Of a DNA stretch of 33,661 nt, positions 1 through 7,886 are shown piece by piece. A model generated the notes under the pieces. That model had not been told where the DNA came from. It saw only the letters and a program-made list of their open reading frames with translations, and searched no databases. The position numbers and the translations under genes were made by a program. The stretch lies in contig JAILRC010000059.1 of the NCBI GenBank assembly GCA_024698485.1, positions 1 to 33,661 of the forward strand, written 5' to 3'. This DNA is from Lachnospiraceae bacterium (lineage in GTDB: Bacteria > Bacillota > Clostridia > Lachnospirales > Lachnospiraceae). Every line of letters begins with the position of its first letter. Positions within the stretch are counted from its first letter, which is position 1.

Positions 1-33
1 AATCTGTCTGGTGTGCTTTACAAATATCATCAT

Positions 34-81
34 AAAGAAAATCTACACAGACAGATAAGACCTATCGGCTTACAGCTGTGT
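34..81 (-). terminator. Possible terminator after the 19-codon ORF
   Basis: On the minus strand ACACAG (81-76) pairs with CTGTGT (50-45), enclosing a smaller GATA/TATC stem, and is followed by the T-rich run ATTTTCTTTA (44-35). It lies just beyond the stop of the short ORF at 93-152. The stem is short and interrupted, so this is tentative; it could also be a leader structure for a gene left of the window. Confidence 0.3.
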
Positions 82-92
82 AATGATCTTAG

Positions 93-152
93 CTATAAGC
101 GAATATGTCTATACATCATCTCCATGTAGTTATACATATAGCGCTGGTTCAT
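93..152 (-). CDS. Short ORF, 19 codons, Met/Tyr-rich peptide
   Basis: The ORF encodes MNQRYMYNYMEMMYRHIRL. Its ATG follows the ribosome binding site GAGGAG (163-158) at a 5-base spacing, and a near-consensus promoter lies 30-60 bases upstream. Five Met and four Tyr in 19 residues is unusual. No family is recognised. It may be a small protein, or a leader peptide for a gene beyond the left edge. The opposite strand is also open from 1 to 129, but has no visible start or ribosome binding site in the window. Coding status is inferred only from signals. Confidence 0.45.
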   Translation of the reverse strand: MNQRYMYNYMEMMYRHIRL

Positions 153-183
153 ATGTGCTCCTCAGAAATTTTTATTGTTTTAA

Positions 184-212
184 ATCATATCGTGAATATA
201 AATGGATGTCAA
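184..212 (-). promoter_or_regulatory. Promoter of the 19-codon ORF
   Basis: Read on the minus strand: -35 TTGACA (212-207), 17-base spacer, -10 TATGAT (189-184). It starts only a few bases after the rlmD-like stop codon (216-218), so it opens a new transcription unit directly downstream of that operon. Confidence 0.75.
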
Positions 213-215
213 TCC

Positions 216-1931
216 TTAAATCATCTTAAGATGCTTTAAAGCTTCTGTGATAGCTCTCTCTTTTTCCGGCGTAGTCTCCGGTTGTCTACTGTCCTCTGAT
301 TTAGGCTTATTATAATTCTCACGCTCTACAATACCATTTTTACGCTTTACCTGAGCGATATTGAGATTCGTTACATGAAATCCGTAGTGCTCCTGCACCC
401 ATCCTGTTATCCTCTTATATGTGGCTTTAGCTTCAGCACCGGTTTCATCCAGTTCGTCCAAGTCCACTTTTACCCTAATCCTGTTATCGGGATTTTGTTG
501 GGACAAAAGAACAACCGTCTCCACATTTGCTGTCCAGGGGAACATGTCCACCATGGCAAGTTTTTTGACAGTGTAGCCCGCTTCGAGGAACGCCGGGAGA
601 TCCCTGGCAAGAGATGTGGGCTTGCAGGAAATGTAGACCAGATTGTCAACGCCGTAGGAAATGAGCTTCGGAAGTGCTTTGGGATGAATGCCGTCGCGGG
701 GCGGGTCAAGAATGATGAAATCGGGCTTTTCCTTGATCTCATCGATGACCTTAAGGACATCCCCCGCAATGAACTCACAGTTAACCAGTCCGTTGAGGGT
801 AGCGTTGTTTTTCGCAGACTCAACTGCCTCTTCCACTATCTCCACTCCGATGACTTTTTTTGCTACGGGAGCAAGGAGCTGGGCGATGGTTCCCGTTCCG
901 GAATACAGGTCAAATACTATAGGGAGTTCTCCCTTTGAATCGGAATTTTCCGGTAGATCTCCCCTATCTTTTTCCTTTATTGTTCCGCCCATAAGGCTAA
1001 ATCTTCTTACAACGTCATAGAGTACTTCCGCTCCCTTTGAATTCGTCTGGAAGAAGCTGAAAGGCGTCACTTTGAAGTTCAGGCCCAGCAGTTCCTCCGT
1101 AAAACTGTCCTCTCCGAAGATAACCCTGAGTTCATCTGCCTGAACATTGTCGGCCAAAGAATCGTTGATACAGTGAAGGAAGCCGGATATGGTACCCTGC
1201 AGTTCAAGGTCTTTCAACCTTTTTGCAAAAGCATCTATATCAAAATCTTCCTTGGAAGTGGTAACAAGCATAACAAGCAACGAATTATTTTTCTCACTTC
1301 TGCGCACCACCAGATGACGAAGCAGTCCTTCGTGACTCATTTTATGATAATAGGTCAACCCCTGCTTTCTGCATTCGTCATAGACCGCCGTGATCACTTT
1401 TCTGATGTCGTCGCACACGATCCTGCACTCTGGCACGGGAACAACATCGTAAAACGATCCCCTCTTGTGAAGTCCGAGAGCAAGTTCTCCACCTTTGCAC
1501 ACATCTCCGAAGGAGAATTCCATTTTATTCTTGTATCCAAACTCATCGGGGCTTGAAAATATACCTTCAAAGACTGCAGGGTCATCTCCAACATTTCCCA
1601 GAACGGGGCGCAAAAGATACAGGACCTGGTTCTTCTTGATCTCAAGCTGTTTTTCATAGGACAGGGACTGATAGGCACAGCCGCCGCAAACTCCGAAATG
1701 AGGGCAGTTGGGAACCGCCTTTTCATCCGCTGCCTTTTCGATCACCGACATCAGCATGCCTTCACAGTCTCCGTGACGCTTCTTCGTCACTCTGAAACCG
1801 ATCTTCTGCCCGGGAAGCACGTTCTTCACAACACATTTTTCAACACCTTCACCTGTCTCAGCCTTAACAACTCCTTTATTCGGAAACAGCACCTTTTCAA
1901 CGATGCCTTCATAGATCTCGCCTTTTTTCAT
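216..1931 (-). CDS. rlmD: 23S rRNA (uracil-5-)-methyltransferase, RlmD/RlmCD type
   Basis: AdoMet-dependent methyltransferase that makes 5-methyluridine in 23S rRNA (family knowledge). From the N terminus it has a TRAM RNA-binding domain, an iron-sulfur motif CPHFGVCGGC with a later Cys in PECRIVC, FFQTNSKGAE, the AdoMet motif FDLYSGTGTIA, DPPRDGIHPKAL, and the nucleophile-bearing YISCKPTSLARDL. A roughly 80-residue C-terminal tail lies beyond the catalytic core. I choose the ATG at 1931, which overlaps the stop of the upstream acetyltransferase as ATGA; an in-frame GTG at 1949 falls within the Shine-Dalgarno AAGGAG and is unlikely. It is the last gene of a translationally coupled operon. Exact target (U747, U1939 or both) cannot be read from the sequence. 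Confidence 0.93.
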   Translation of the reverse strand: MKKGEIYEGIVEKVLFPNKGVVKAETGEGVEKCVVKNVLPGQKIGFRVTKKRHGDCEGMLMSVIEKAADEKAVPNCPHFGVCGGCAYQSLSYEKQLEIKKNQVLYLLRPVLGNVGDDPAVFEGIFSSPDEFGYKNKMEFSFGDVCKGGELALGLHKRGSFYDVVPVPECRIVCDDIRKVITAVYDECRKQGLTYYHKMSHEGLLRHLVVRRSEKNNSLLVMLVTTSKEDFDIDAFAKRLKDLELQGTISGFLHCINDSLADNVQADELRVIFGEDSFTEELLGLNFKVTPFSFFQTNSKGAEVLYDVVRRFSLMGGTIKEKDRGDLPENSDSKGELPIVFDLYSGTGTIAQLLAPVAKKVIGVEIVEEAVESAKNNATLNGLVNCEFIAGDVLKVIDEIKEKPDFIILDPPRDGIHPKALPKLISYGVDNLVYISCKPTSLARDLPAFLEAGYTVKKLAMVDMFPWTANVETVVLLSQQNPDNRIRVKVDLDELDETGAEAKATYKRITGWVQEHYGFHVTNLNIAQVKRKNGIVERENYNKPKSEDSRQPETTPEKERAITEALKHLKMI

Positions 1932-2437
1932 TTTATAAAACTCTTGCACTCCTTAAATCCGTTTTTTTGAAGCACCCTAACGGACGCTTTGTTATCCTTT
2001 GTTGTTCGGGCATATGCCAGCACCTGCCCGTTCTTTTCGTAAATCATCAGGACTTCCGCCGTCACTTCTATGCCTTGTTTTTCCTCTTCAAGTACCCACA
2101 GGAAATCTTCTTCCGCAAATTCCATGACAGACTTGAGAGCCTCTGTGGCATAGCCCATCCCTCTCCTGTCTTCTCTGATACAATAACCTGCTTCAAGAGG
2201 ACAGCTTCCTTCCCGAAAGCCTGCTATTCCAATGAATTCTCCGGTGTCCTTTTCAAAAAGCCCCCAGTAACCGTAGCCGTAAAAGCCGTAAGCGTTTTTA
2301 ATATATGCCGACACCATATCCTTTGTAAAGGATTTTCCTTCTTTTCCATAAAAAAGATCAAGGAGTGCGGATGCTTCTTCCGCCTCCTTCTCTTCTATCT
2401 CTCTTATTATGAGTCTTTTTGTTTCATCAATGATCAT
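1928..2437 (-). CDS. GNAT family N-acetyltransferase
   Basis: A 169-residue protein of the GNAT fold, RimJ/RimL-like: it opens with TKRLIIREIEEKEAEEA, has the strand GEFIGIAGFREG, and the acetyl-CoA pyrophosphate-binding stretch around REDRRGMGYATEALKSVMEFA, ending in a typical NKASVRVLQKNGFKE segment. Such enzymes acetylate protein N termini, amino sugars or small amines; the substrate is unknown. Its ATG overlaps the stop of the subtilase gene (ATGA), and its stop overlaps the next start in the same way, so it is translationally coupled on both sides. Confidence 0.88.
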   Translation of the reverse strand: MIIDETKRLIIREIEEKEAEEASALLDLFYGKEGKSFTKDMVSAYIKNAYGFYGYGYWGLFEKDTGEFIGIAGFREGSCPLEAGYCIREDRRGMGYATEALKSVMEFAEEDFLWVLEEEKQGIEVTAEVLMIYEKNGQVLAYARTTKDNKASVRVLQKNGFKECKSFIK

Positions 2438-3708
2438 CTCACATGTACCACACAGGATCCTTCTATGCCGGTCTTTGTCCGAACGGTCACCACCGCGTCA
2501 CCCTGCTTTTTGCATGTGACAAGACCGTTGTAGCTCACCTCGCACACCTCCGTATCCGAGGATCCGAAGTAAAGGGCGACTTCCGGATCCTTGGGAAGGA
2601 CAAAACATTTCAAGGTGAATCCTTCTCCCGTCTTCAGTGTGATCTCGTTGTAGTTTAACAGCATCGCTGCAACCTTTTTTTCCTTCTTTGCCTTGAAGAT
2701 GCCGGCCATTTTTTTGAACAGCTTATCAGTATCGCAGTATCCGCCTTTTATCCGGACACCGGTATAGTCCGGAATGTATTCCGCATTTTCCCTGATGAGT
2801 TCATAGGCTTCTTTTGCGGTACAGTCTCCCACGCTCATGAGCACCGCTGCGGCGCCGCTGACCATCGCCGTAGCCATGGAAGCCCCGCTGAATGTATCAA
2901 ATCCGTGAGGCACTGTGGACCAAACCTCGTATCCGTCGGCGCTCAGATCCACGGTGTTTTTTCCGTAATTTCCCAGGATCACCGTCTTTTCGAAGCCTTT
3001 TAAACCGTTGGTCACGGAGATCACGTTCTCCAGGTCGTAGCTTGCGGGATACATGGGCTTTTCATCATTATCCGTGCCGTCATTTCCCGCGCAGCACATA
3101 AAATACATGGAGGACTTTCTCATGACATCCCAGAGTTCGCTGTCATTTTCATAGCCGCCCCAGCTGAGATTGCATATGACCGCGCCTTTTTTCTCAGCAT
3201 ATTCGATAGCTTTCACCGCATTGCCGGTCTTTCCTACCGATTTTTCTCCGCCGTTGATCTTTAAGACCATGATCTTCACATCGACGTCGGAAACTTTTTT
3301 AAAAAATGACCTGCTCTCGTTTATGAGCCTTGCGATTATCCCCGCTATATGTGTTCCGTGATCTTCTTCATGGGTATAGCCTTTTTCCCTGCTGCCGTAA
3401 ACAATGTCATGAAAGACAGTGGCGTCGTTGTTGTAAAAATCCCAGCCGTATACATCATCCACGAAGCCGTTTTCGTCGTCATCCATGCCATTTCCCGGGA
3501 TCTCGTCTTTGTTCACCCATATGTGTTCTTTAAGATACTCATGATCGATGTTGACCCCGGTGTCTATAACGGCCACTATTATCTCCTTTTTCTGCCCGGC
3601 ATATGCCCTGCGTCCCGGGAAAACCGCACACGAAAACAGACTCACCGTCAAAAGCAAAGCGGTGAGTCTGAATAATGATCTTCTCTTTTTATTTTTCGGA
3701 TCCGTCAT
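2434..3708 (-). CDS. Secreted subtilisin-like serine protease (S8) with C-terminal Ig-like domain
   Basis: 424 residues. A signal peptide (about 1-37, hydrophobic core LTALLLTVSLFSCAVF, probable cut after AYA) precedes a subtilase domain. The triad is visible: Asp49 in VIDTG, His117 in DHGTHIAG and Ser277 in SGASMA, with oxyanion Asn209 in CAGNDG. The Asp-rich stretch NGMDDDENGFVDDVYGWD is typical of calcium-binding subtilases. Residues ~350-424 resemble a bacterial Ig-like (BIG2) domain, probably for surface or substrate binding. There is no obvious long propeptide. The ATG lies one base after the stop of the FliD-like gene, so the two are probably co-translated. Confidence 0.93.
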   Translation of the reverse strand: MTDPKNKKRRSLFRLTALLLTVSLFSCAVFPGRRAYAGQKKEIIVAVIDTGVNIDHEYLKEHIWVNKDEIPGNGMDDDENGFVDDVYGWDFYNNDATVFHDIVYGSREKGYTHEEDHGTHIAGIIARLINESRSFFKKVSDVDVKIMVLKINGGEKSVGKTGNAVKAIEYAEKKGAVICNLSWGGYENDSELWDVMRKSSMYFMCCAGNDGTDNDEKPMYPASYDLENVISVTNGLKGFEKTVILGNYGKNTVDLSADGYEVWSTVPHGFDTFSGASMATAMVSGAAAVLMSVGDCTAKEAYELIRENAEYIPDYTGVRIKGGYCDTDKLFKKMAGIFKAKKEKKVAAMLLNYNEITLKTGEGFTLKCFVLPKDPEVALYFGSSDTEVCEVSYNGLVTCKKQGDAVVTVRTKTGIEGSCVVHVR

Positions 3709-3709
3709 A

Positions 3710-4996
3710 TCAGCAGTAATTGTTGTACATCATGCCGCTGTAAAGCGAGGTGATGTATGGATTGTAGGAAAGATTGTTTTTGGTGTTGGGGTAGACGACA
3801 ACGATCTTATCCACGTACTCCATGGGGTTCAATGTAACATCCGAAAGTTTTTTCAGCAAAGCTCCGGTCATCTCCGAATCGGCTTTGAACAGTTTCTCGA
3901 GAGTGCCGTTTTGAACAGCGGATGCCATCTTTTCGCGATCGATGTTCAGATTTCCTTCCCCCGCGGCGAAATCGTACATAATGCCGTTTTCTTCAAGGGT
4001 TTCCTTTTCCTTTGTAAAGAAATTGTTCATCTCATACCAGAGTTTCTTGGAAGCCCTTCTCGTCAAAGCCCCGTCCTTTACGTAATTGATGAATTCATTG
4101 TATTTTCTGACAAACTCGGACACTTTACGGAATACGCTTTCGTCATCCGCGATCTTTCGGATCATGACTTTGTTGCCGTTTGTCTCACGCTTGATGTCCA
4201 GCAAAAGTCCCTTTGAAGTGACTATCTTCCTGTCTTCGCTCTCGATACGCTCGCCGTCAACTACAGCAACTGTCTTTTCGGCTTTGTTTCTCACATTGTT
4301 AAGGCCAAAGAAATCCACTATGCCGGAGTTGGTCCCTTCCGGAGTTTTGGTATCCGTGAAGATGAAATCCACACCGTCTTTTTTTGCCTCCAGATTCAGT
4401 CCGGAACGGCCGTTTTCACGATCCGTCACCACTTCCGCCCTGAGGCCCACCTTGGTCTTGTTTATGAAATCCGCCAGTTTCGTCTGGAGTTCCCGATTGT
4501 CGTTGGAACCGGAAACATTGAACTGGAAAGAGTAAAAATTTCCTTCGATCTCAACTTTGAAATTGTATTGGCCGGAAACAAGTGAATTTGTTTTGCTCTC
4601 CACCATATTTCCCACATTGAACTGGTGAGAAGAGAGTTTCTCCACTTCCACACCGAAATCTTCTGTCTTCTTGGGATCTGAACCTTCCAGAACTTCCACT
4701 CCCACATAGGCGGGATTGTCGGACTTTATGGCATATCTGCTGAAAGCCCCTTCAGCCTCTCCGTTGGCCAGATCTTTCACAGCCGCAGCAACACCCATAG
4801 CATATTCCTTCACCGTCAGGGTGTACTCCTGAGCCTCTTCGTCAAAGTTGATCTTGTAAAGAGGCTGCTCGGCACTGAGTTTGCGGATGCGATTGTGGAT
4901 ATCGCTGAGTTCCGACCTTTTATGAGAATCATAACGGGTCTGCCTGCTCATCACGTATCCATGTATTAAATTGTTATAGACACTGAGAAGCGGCAT
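3710..4996 (-). CDS. FliD-like (flagellar cap protein-related) protein
   Basis: 428 residues with no signal peptide or membrane segment. The C-terminal half resembles the flagellar hook-associated protein 2 (FliD) family: a segment like the FliD pattern before the helical region (SKGLLLDIKRETNGNKVMIRK, about 265-285), followed by VSEFVRKYNEFINYVKDGAL, which matches the characteristic FV-x-x-YN-x-[LI]-I signature. Coiled N- and C-terminal flanks fit FliD organisation. The start has an excellent ribosome binding site, AAAGGAGG, 7 bases before ATG. No other flagellar gene is nearby; it sits between a kinase-like gene and a secreted protease. It could be a divergent filament cap or an unrelated surface protein with similar helices. 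Confidence 0.55.
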   Translation of the reverse strand: MPLLSVYNNLIHGYVMSRQTRYDSHKRSELSDIHNRIRKLSAEQPLYKINFDEEAQEYTLTVKEYAMGVAAAVKDLANGEAEGAFSRYAIKSDNPAYVGVEVLEGSDPKKTEDFGVEVEKLSSHQFNVGNMVESKTNSLVSGQYNFKVEIEGNFYSFQFNVSGSNDNRELQTKLADFINKTKVGLRAEVVTDRENGRSGLNLEAKKDGVDFIFTDTKTPEGTNSGIVDFFGLNNVRNKAEKTVAVVDGERIESEDRKIVTSKGLLLDIKRETNGNKVMIRKIADDESVFRKVSEFVRKYNEFINYVKDGALTRRASKKLWYEMNNFFTKEKETLEENGIMYDFAAGEGNLNIDREKMASAVQNGTLEKLFKADSEMTGALLKKLSDVTLNPMEYVDKIVVVYPNTKNNLSYNPYITSLYSGMMYNNYC

Positions 4997-5049
4997 ACGG
5001 GACCTCCTTTCCCGTTATTTTTGAAGTTCTTCCGTGAACCCGCGACCGA

Positions 5050-5661
5050 TCAGAGCTTACTCAGGAAGTTGATCAGACAATCCACCGTATTATCGATGCC
5101 CACAAAGCTTGAATTGATGGACATATGATAGTTCGTGGCTTTGCCCCACTTTTCTCCCGAATGGTAATTGTAATAGTTTGCTCTTCTTTTATCTTTCTTG
5201 GTAATGATCTCTTCCACCTTGTCGGGAGCCACATTGTCGATCCTGATTGCTCTCTCCTTGCGGAAGTCCATATCCGCATATACGAACAGATGCACCACAT
5301 CCGTCCTGTCCTTCAAAATGTAATCCGCACAACGGCCTACGATGACGCAGGGTCCTTCTTCCGCAACCTTTTTGATCACATCGGACTGAGCCAGGTAGAT
5401 CCTGTCATCCAGCGAAAGATGGCCGAATCCCACTTCCTGATTGCCGTATGCGCTCATACCCATGGCAATGGAATAGAGAAGGCTGTTGGTAGCCTTAGTT
5501 TCCGCATTTGCAAAAGCCGCCTCGGCATATCCGCTCTCTTTTGCCGCACGAGTGATCAACTCGTTGTCATAGAAAGGAATGCCGAATCTTTCGGCGATCT
5601 TCGCACCGATCTCACGACCGCCACTGCCATACTGTCTGCTGATCGTAATGATTTTATTCAT
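5050..5661 (-). CDS. Cytidylate kinase-like family protein
   Basis: 203 residues, the usual length for the cytidylate-kinase-like family that is common in Clostridia. The P-loop region is the variant ISRQYGSGGREIGAKIAERF at residues 7-26. A DRIYLAQSDVIKKVAEEGPCVIVGRCADYIL segment follows, then an Arg-rich lid (FRKERAIRID). Members are predicted to phosphorylate nucleotides or another small molecule; true Cmk is a separate family, so the substrate is unproven. The ATG is preceded by GGGAGGTGACTT and the gene heads the operon running to rlmD, 53 bases before the FliD-like gene. Confidence 0.85.
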   Translation of the reverse strand: MNKIITISRQYGSGGREIGAKIAERFGIPFYDNELITRAAKESGYAEAAFANAETKATNSLLYSIAMGMSAYGNQEVGFGHLSLDDRIYLAQSDVIKKVAEEGPCVIVGRCADYILKDRTDVVHLFVYADMDFRKERAIRIDNVAPDKVEEIITKKDKRRANYYNYHSGEKWGKATNYHMSINSSFVGIDNTVDCLINFLSKL

Positions 5662-5758
5662 AAGTCACCTCCCAAGGCAAAGCAGGTATCGTAATTACGG
5701 GTTACGAAGCGGTCGATCCGCGTTGGGATCGCCTCAAAGCCTACTTATACTTATTAAA

Positions 5759-5787
5759 AATATATCATATGATCTGAAAAATATCAA
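5759..5787 (-). promoter_or_regulatory. Promoter of the kinase/FliD-like/subtilase/rlmD operon
   Basis: Minus-strand -35 TTGATA (5787-5782), 17-base spacer, -10 TATATT (5764-5759). It follows the stop of the Ig-like protein gene (5816). The ~95-base leader contains a small hairpin, GATCC/GGATC around 5714-5730. Confidence 0.75.
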
Positions 5788-5815
5788 GGTTTTCAGATAA
5801 TTCAAGCACTTTCGA

Positions 5816-7444
5816 TCACTTCTTTGTTACGGTGATGTGGATCACTTCGTAGACGCCGCTTCCGTCCATGGCTTCCACATAGATGTCACACTCTCCGGGT
5901 TCAAGAGTCTTTACCTTACCCTTGTCGGAAACCGTTGCCACATTTGGATCTGTGGAATAGTAGCTGAGTTCCTTGTTTCCTGCGGTATCGGGAAGCACAA
6001 CAGCCTCAATGGAGTAGTTTCTGTTGGTCCTGAGTTTAACATCCTTTTCCTTGATGTTGATGGAACTTACCAGTTTTCCGTCGGCGATATCCATCATGAT
6101 GTAGGTTCCGGGCGCTTCTTCCAGATTGAAGACATAAAATTCCTTTCTGTCATTCAGGAATTCTCCGTTGATCCTTGCCATGATGGTCTCCTTATTGGGG
6201 GAATAGTATATGGCAAAGTTATCAGGGTCAAATTCTTCGGGCACACGTACGCGACAAGGTACCGGGAATTCCATTACCGCATCCGGATCCTCGTAAGTGA
6301 TCTCAAATCCCAGATAATTACTTGTATAGAAAACCCTGTTGACGCATGCATCTATCTCTTCCCAGGGCACATAGGACACGATAATGCTCTGAGCCTGTTT
6401 CTTTCTGCTGACCAGAAGAGTTACAAAGGTAGAGACATCGCTCGAACCCCAGCCTCCGGGGATATCGTTCCATATGGCCGAGGGTCTTTCAATGCCTATA
6501 ACGTCAATAACCTTAGTGTTGCCCTTGTATGTGACCAGGATCCTGTTGGATCCCACGGAATTGATCATGTCTCCCGTGAGCTGGAAATTGTCCACTGTAT
6601 CCTGAGATCCGTCATTATATGTAACAAGCACTTCTATGTCGCTTTCATCAACGCAATTTCCCACATATACAGGACCGCCGAGATAGGTGACTTCCACCTT
6701 GGTAATGGTCTTTTCCTTACCTGTGACTTCGATCTTCACAGGATCCAGATCGCCGTAGTAAACATAGATCACGTTCTTGCCCACGTTTTCTACGATCGCA
6801 GGCTCAAGTCTGAAGTTTGTGATGACCTCCGGCGCTTTATCCGTCCAGTTGTAATGTGCTTTAACCTCAACATCGTTTTTGTTTATGGCATTGGATACAA
6901 TGATCGAACTGCCTTTATATCTTGCAGTGATACTCACAACTTCAAGGGGTTCCTTACCTTTTACCTTTACGGAAGCGGTGATCCCCTGATACTCTACCAC
7001 GATCTCATTGTCTCCCACCTCATAGATCGTAGGATCCAGGATGTCGTAGTCCGTAACATTCTGGGAAGAGTAAACGGTTCCGTTGTAAAATACACCTCTT
7101 ACGTTCAGGTCCTGCTTGCTGACTTCATCTCCCACCACAAGTTCGGAACCTCTGTAACTTACGGAAAGACGTGTGCATACAGGCTCTTCCGTAGGCGTGG
7201 GTGTGGGCGTTCTTGTGGCAGCCATGCTCCTGATCTCAGAACTGTGGCTTTCCGTTCCGCGTAGTATTTCAAGAACCCTTGCATTGTCCGACTCAGCCAG
7301 AGGAACGTCCGCGGCGATCTTTCCCGTGGTCTGCCCGTAACCCGGAAGTTTTTCCGCCTTACCGTCCTTCAGGATGAACACAGCACCTGCCGTAATCACT
7401 GCCAAAGCAACAAGGGTTAATGCGATTTTCTTAAATTCAGTCAT
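5816..7444 (-). CDS. Membrane-anchored surface protein with three Big_3-like and one BIG2-like Ig domains
   Basis: 542 residues. Residues ~6-26 (KIALTLVALAVITAGAVFIL) form an N-terminal membrane anchor or uncleaved signal, followed by a Thr/Pro linker (TPTPTPTEEP, ~80-89). Three repeats then resemble Big_3 domains (starting near LSVSYRGSELVVGD, ITARYKGSSIIVSN and VEVTYLGGPVYVGN), each ~75 residues with the recurring pattern of a YNDG-like turn and a V-G-x-N-x-I-x-V-x-Y strand. A non-repetitive region follows, and a BIG2-like domain (SINIKEKDVKLRTNRNYSIEA to the end). No catalytic motif is visible. The start has AAGGTAG before ATG. It probably acts outside the membrane in adhesion or envelope structure. 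Confidence 0.85.
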   Translation of the reverse strand: MTEFKKIALTLVALAVITAGAVFILKDGKAEKLPGYGQTTGKIAADVPLAESDNARVLEILRGTESHSSEIRSMAATRTPTPTPTEEPVCTRLSVSYRGSELVVGDEVSKQDLNVRGVFYNGTVYSSQNVTDYDILDPTIYEVGDNEIVVEYQGITASVKVKGKEPLEVVSITARYKGSSIIVSNAINKNDVEVKAHYNWTDKAPEVITNFRLEPAIVENVGKNVIYVYYGDLDPVKIEVTGKEKTITKVEVTYLGGPVYVGNCVDESDIEVLVTYNDGSQDTVDNFQLTGDMINSVGSNRILVTYKGNTKVIDVIGIERPSAIWNDIPGGWGSSDVSTFVTLLVSRKKQAQSIIVSYVPWEEIDACVNRVFYTSNYLGFEITYEDPDAVMEFPVPCRVRVPEEFDPDNFAIYYSPNKETIMARINGEFLNDRKEFYVFNLEEAPGTYIMMDIADGKLVSSINIKEKDVKLRTNRNYSIEAVVLPDTAGNKELSYYSTDPNVATVSDKGKVKTLEPGECDIYVEAMDGSGVYEVIHITVTKK

Positions 7445-7548
7445 AAGCTCTACCTTATTTCATAACATAATTGTGGTTAATATATACTATATCTATTATA
7501 TCGGTTTTTTTGCCCTTTGGTTTTAATGATTTAATAAAAAATTTTCTG

Positions 7549-7577
7549 TTGACAATACGGATTTTGGATGGTAAAAT
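7549..7577 (+). promoter_or_regulatory. Promoter of tRNA-Leu(CAG)
   Basis: Perfect -35 TTGACA (7549-7554), 17-base spacer, -10 TAAAAT (7572-7577). Transcription would begin a few bases before the mature tRNA 5' end at 7588. Confidence 0.85.
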
Positions 7578-7587
7578 TTCAACGTTT

Positions 7588-7671
7588 GCAGAAGTGGCGG
7601 AATTGGCATACGCGCATGATTCAGGTTCATGTTCACGCAAGTGAGTGAGGGTTCAAGTCCCTTCTTCTGCA
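7588..7671 (+). tRNA. tRNA-Leu, anticodon CAG
   Basis: 84 bases. Acceptor GCAGAAG (7588-7594) pairs with CTTCTGC (7664-7670), discriminator A7671. Anticodon stem CATGA/TCATG encloses loop TTCAGGT, giving anticodon CAG (7622-7624), which reads CUG. A long variable arm (TCAC GCAA GTGA) is typical of tRNA-Leu, and the T arm has loop TTCAAGT. CCA is not encoded. The gene stands alone with its own promoter and terminator. Confidence 0.95.
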
Positions 7672-7672
7672 G

Positions 7673-7716
7673 GAATAAGAAAAGAGGTACCGTGATCGGT
7701 ACCTCTTTTCTTATTC
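7673..7716. terminator. Strong terminator after tRNA-Leu(CAG), usable in both directions
   Basis: A perfect 19-base inverted repeat (7673-7691 and 7698-7716) with a 6-base loop GTGATC. The outer part of the stem is A-rich on the left and T-rich on the right (CTCTTTTCTTATT), so it can end transcription on either strand. Confidence 0.88.
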
Positions 7717-7821
7717 CCGGAGCTGAGTTCCTTAAACCCGGGGTTCATTATCCGCTCCCGCCACCGTCGATCCTCATTTTTTTATTTTCCAAACTTCCGT
7801 CGATTTTTGAAACATTTTCTG

Positions 7822-7850
7822 TTGCATGTGTTACAAAAGTAAGTTACACT
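7822..7850 (+). promoter_or_regulatory. Probable promoter of the Cys-rich membrane protein gene
   Basis: -35 TTGCAT (7822-7827), 17-base spacer, -10 TACACT (7845-7850), 37 bases before the ATG at 7887. Both hexamers deviate from consensus, so this is a moderate call. Confidence 0.5.
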
Positions 7851-7886
7851 GATATACATCAAAGCTAAATTATTGGGGGTATTTTT

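Noticed and set aside
1..129. Open plus-strand frame running in from the left edge
   Set aside because: 42 codons can be open by chance; the opposite strand carries a promoter, ribosome binding site and short ORF in the same place.
5837..7264. 475-codon open frame on the plus strand
   Set aside because: Antisense to the Ig-like surface protein, which has signal, repeats and ribosome binding site; the reverse translation has no recognisable domain.
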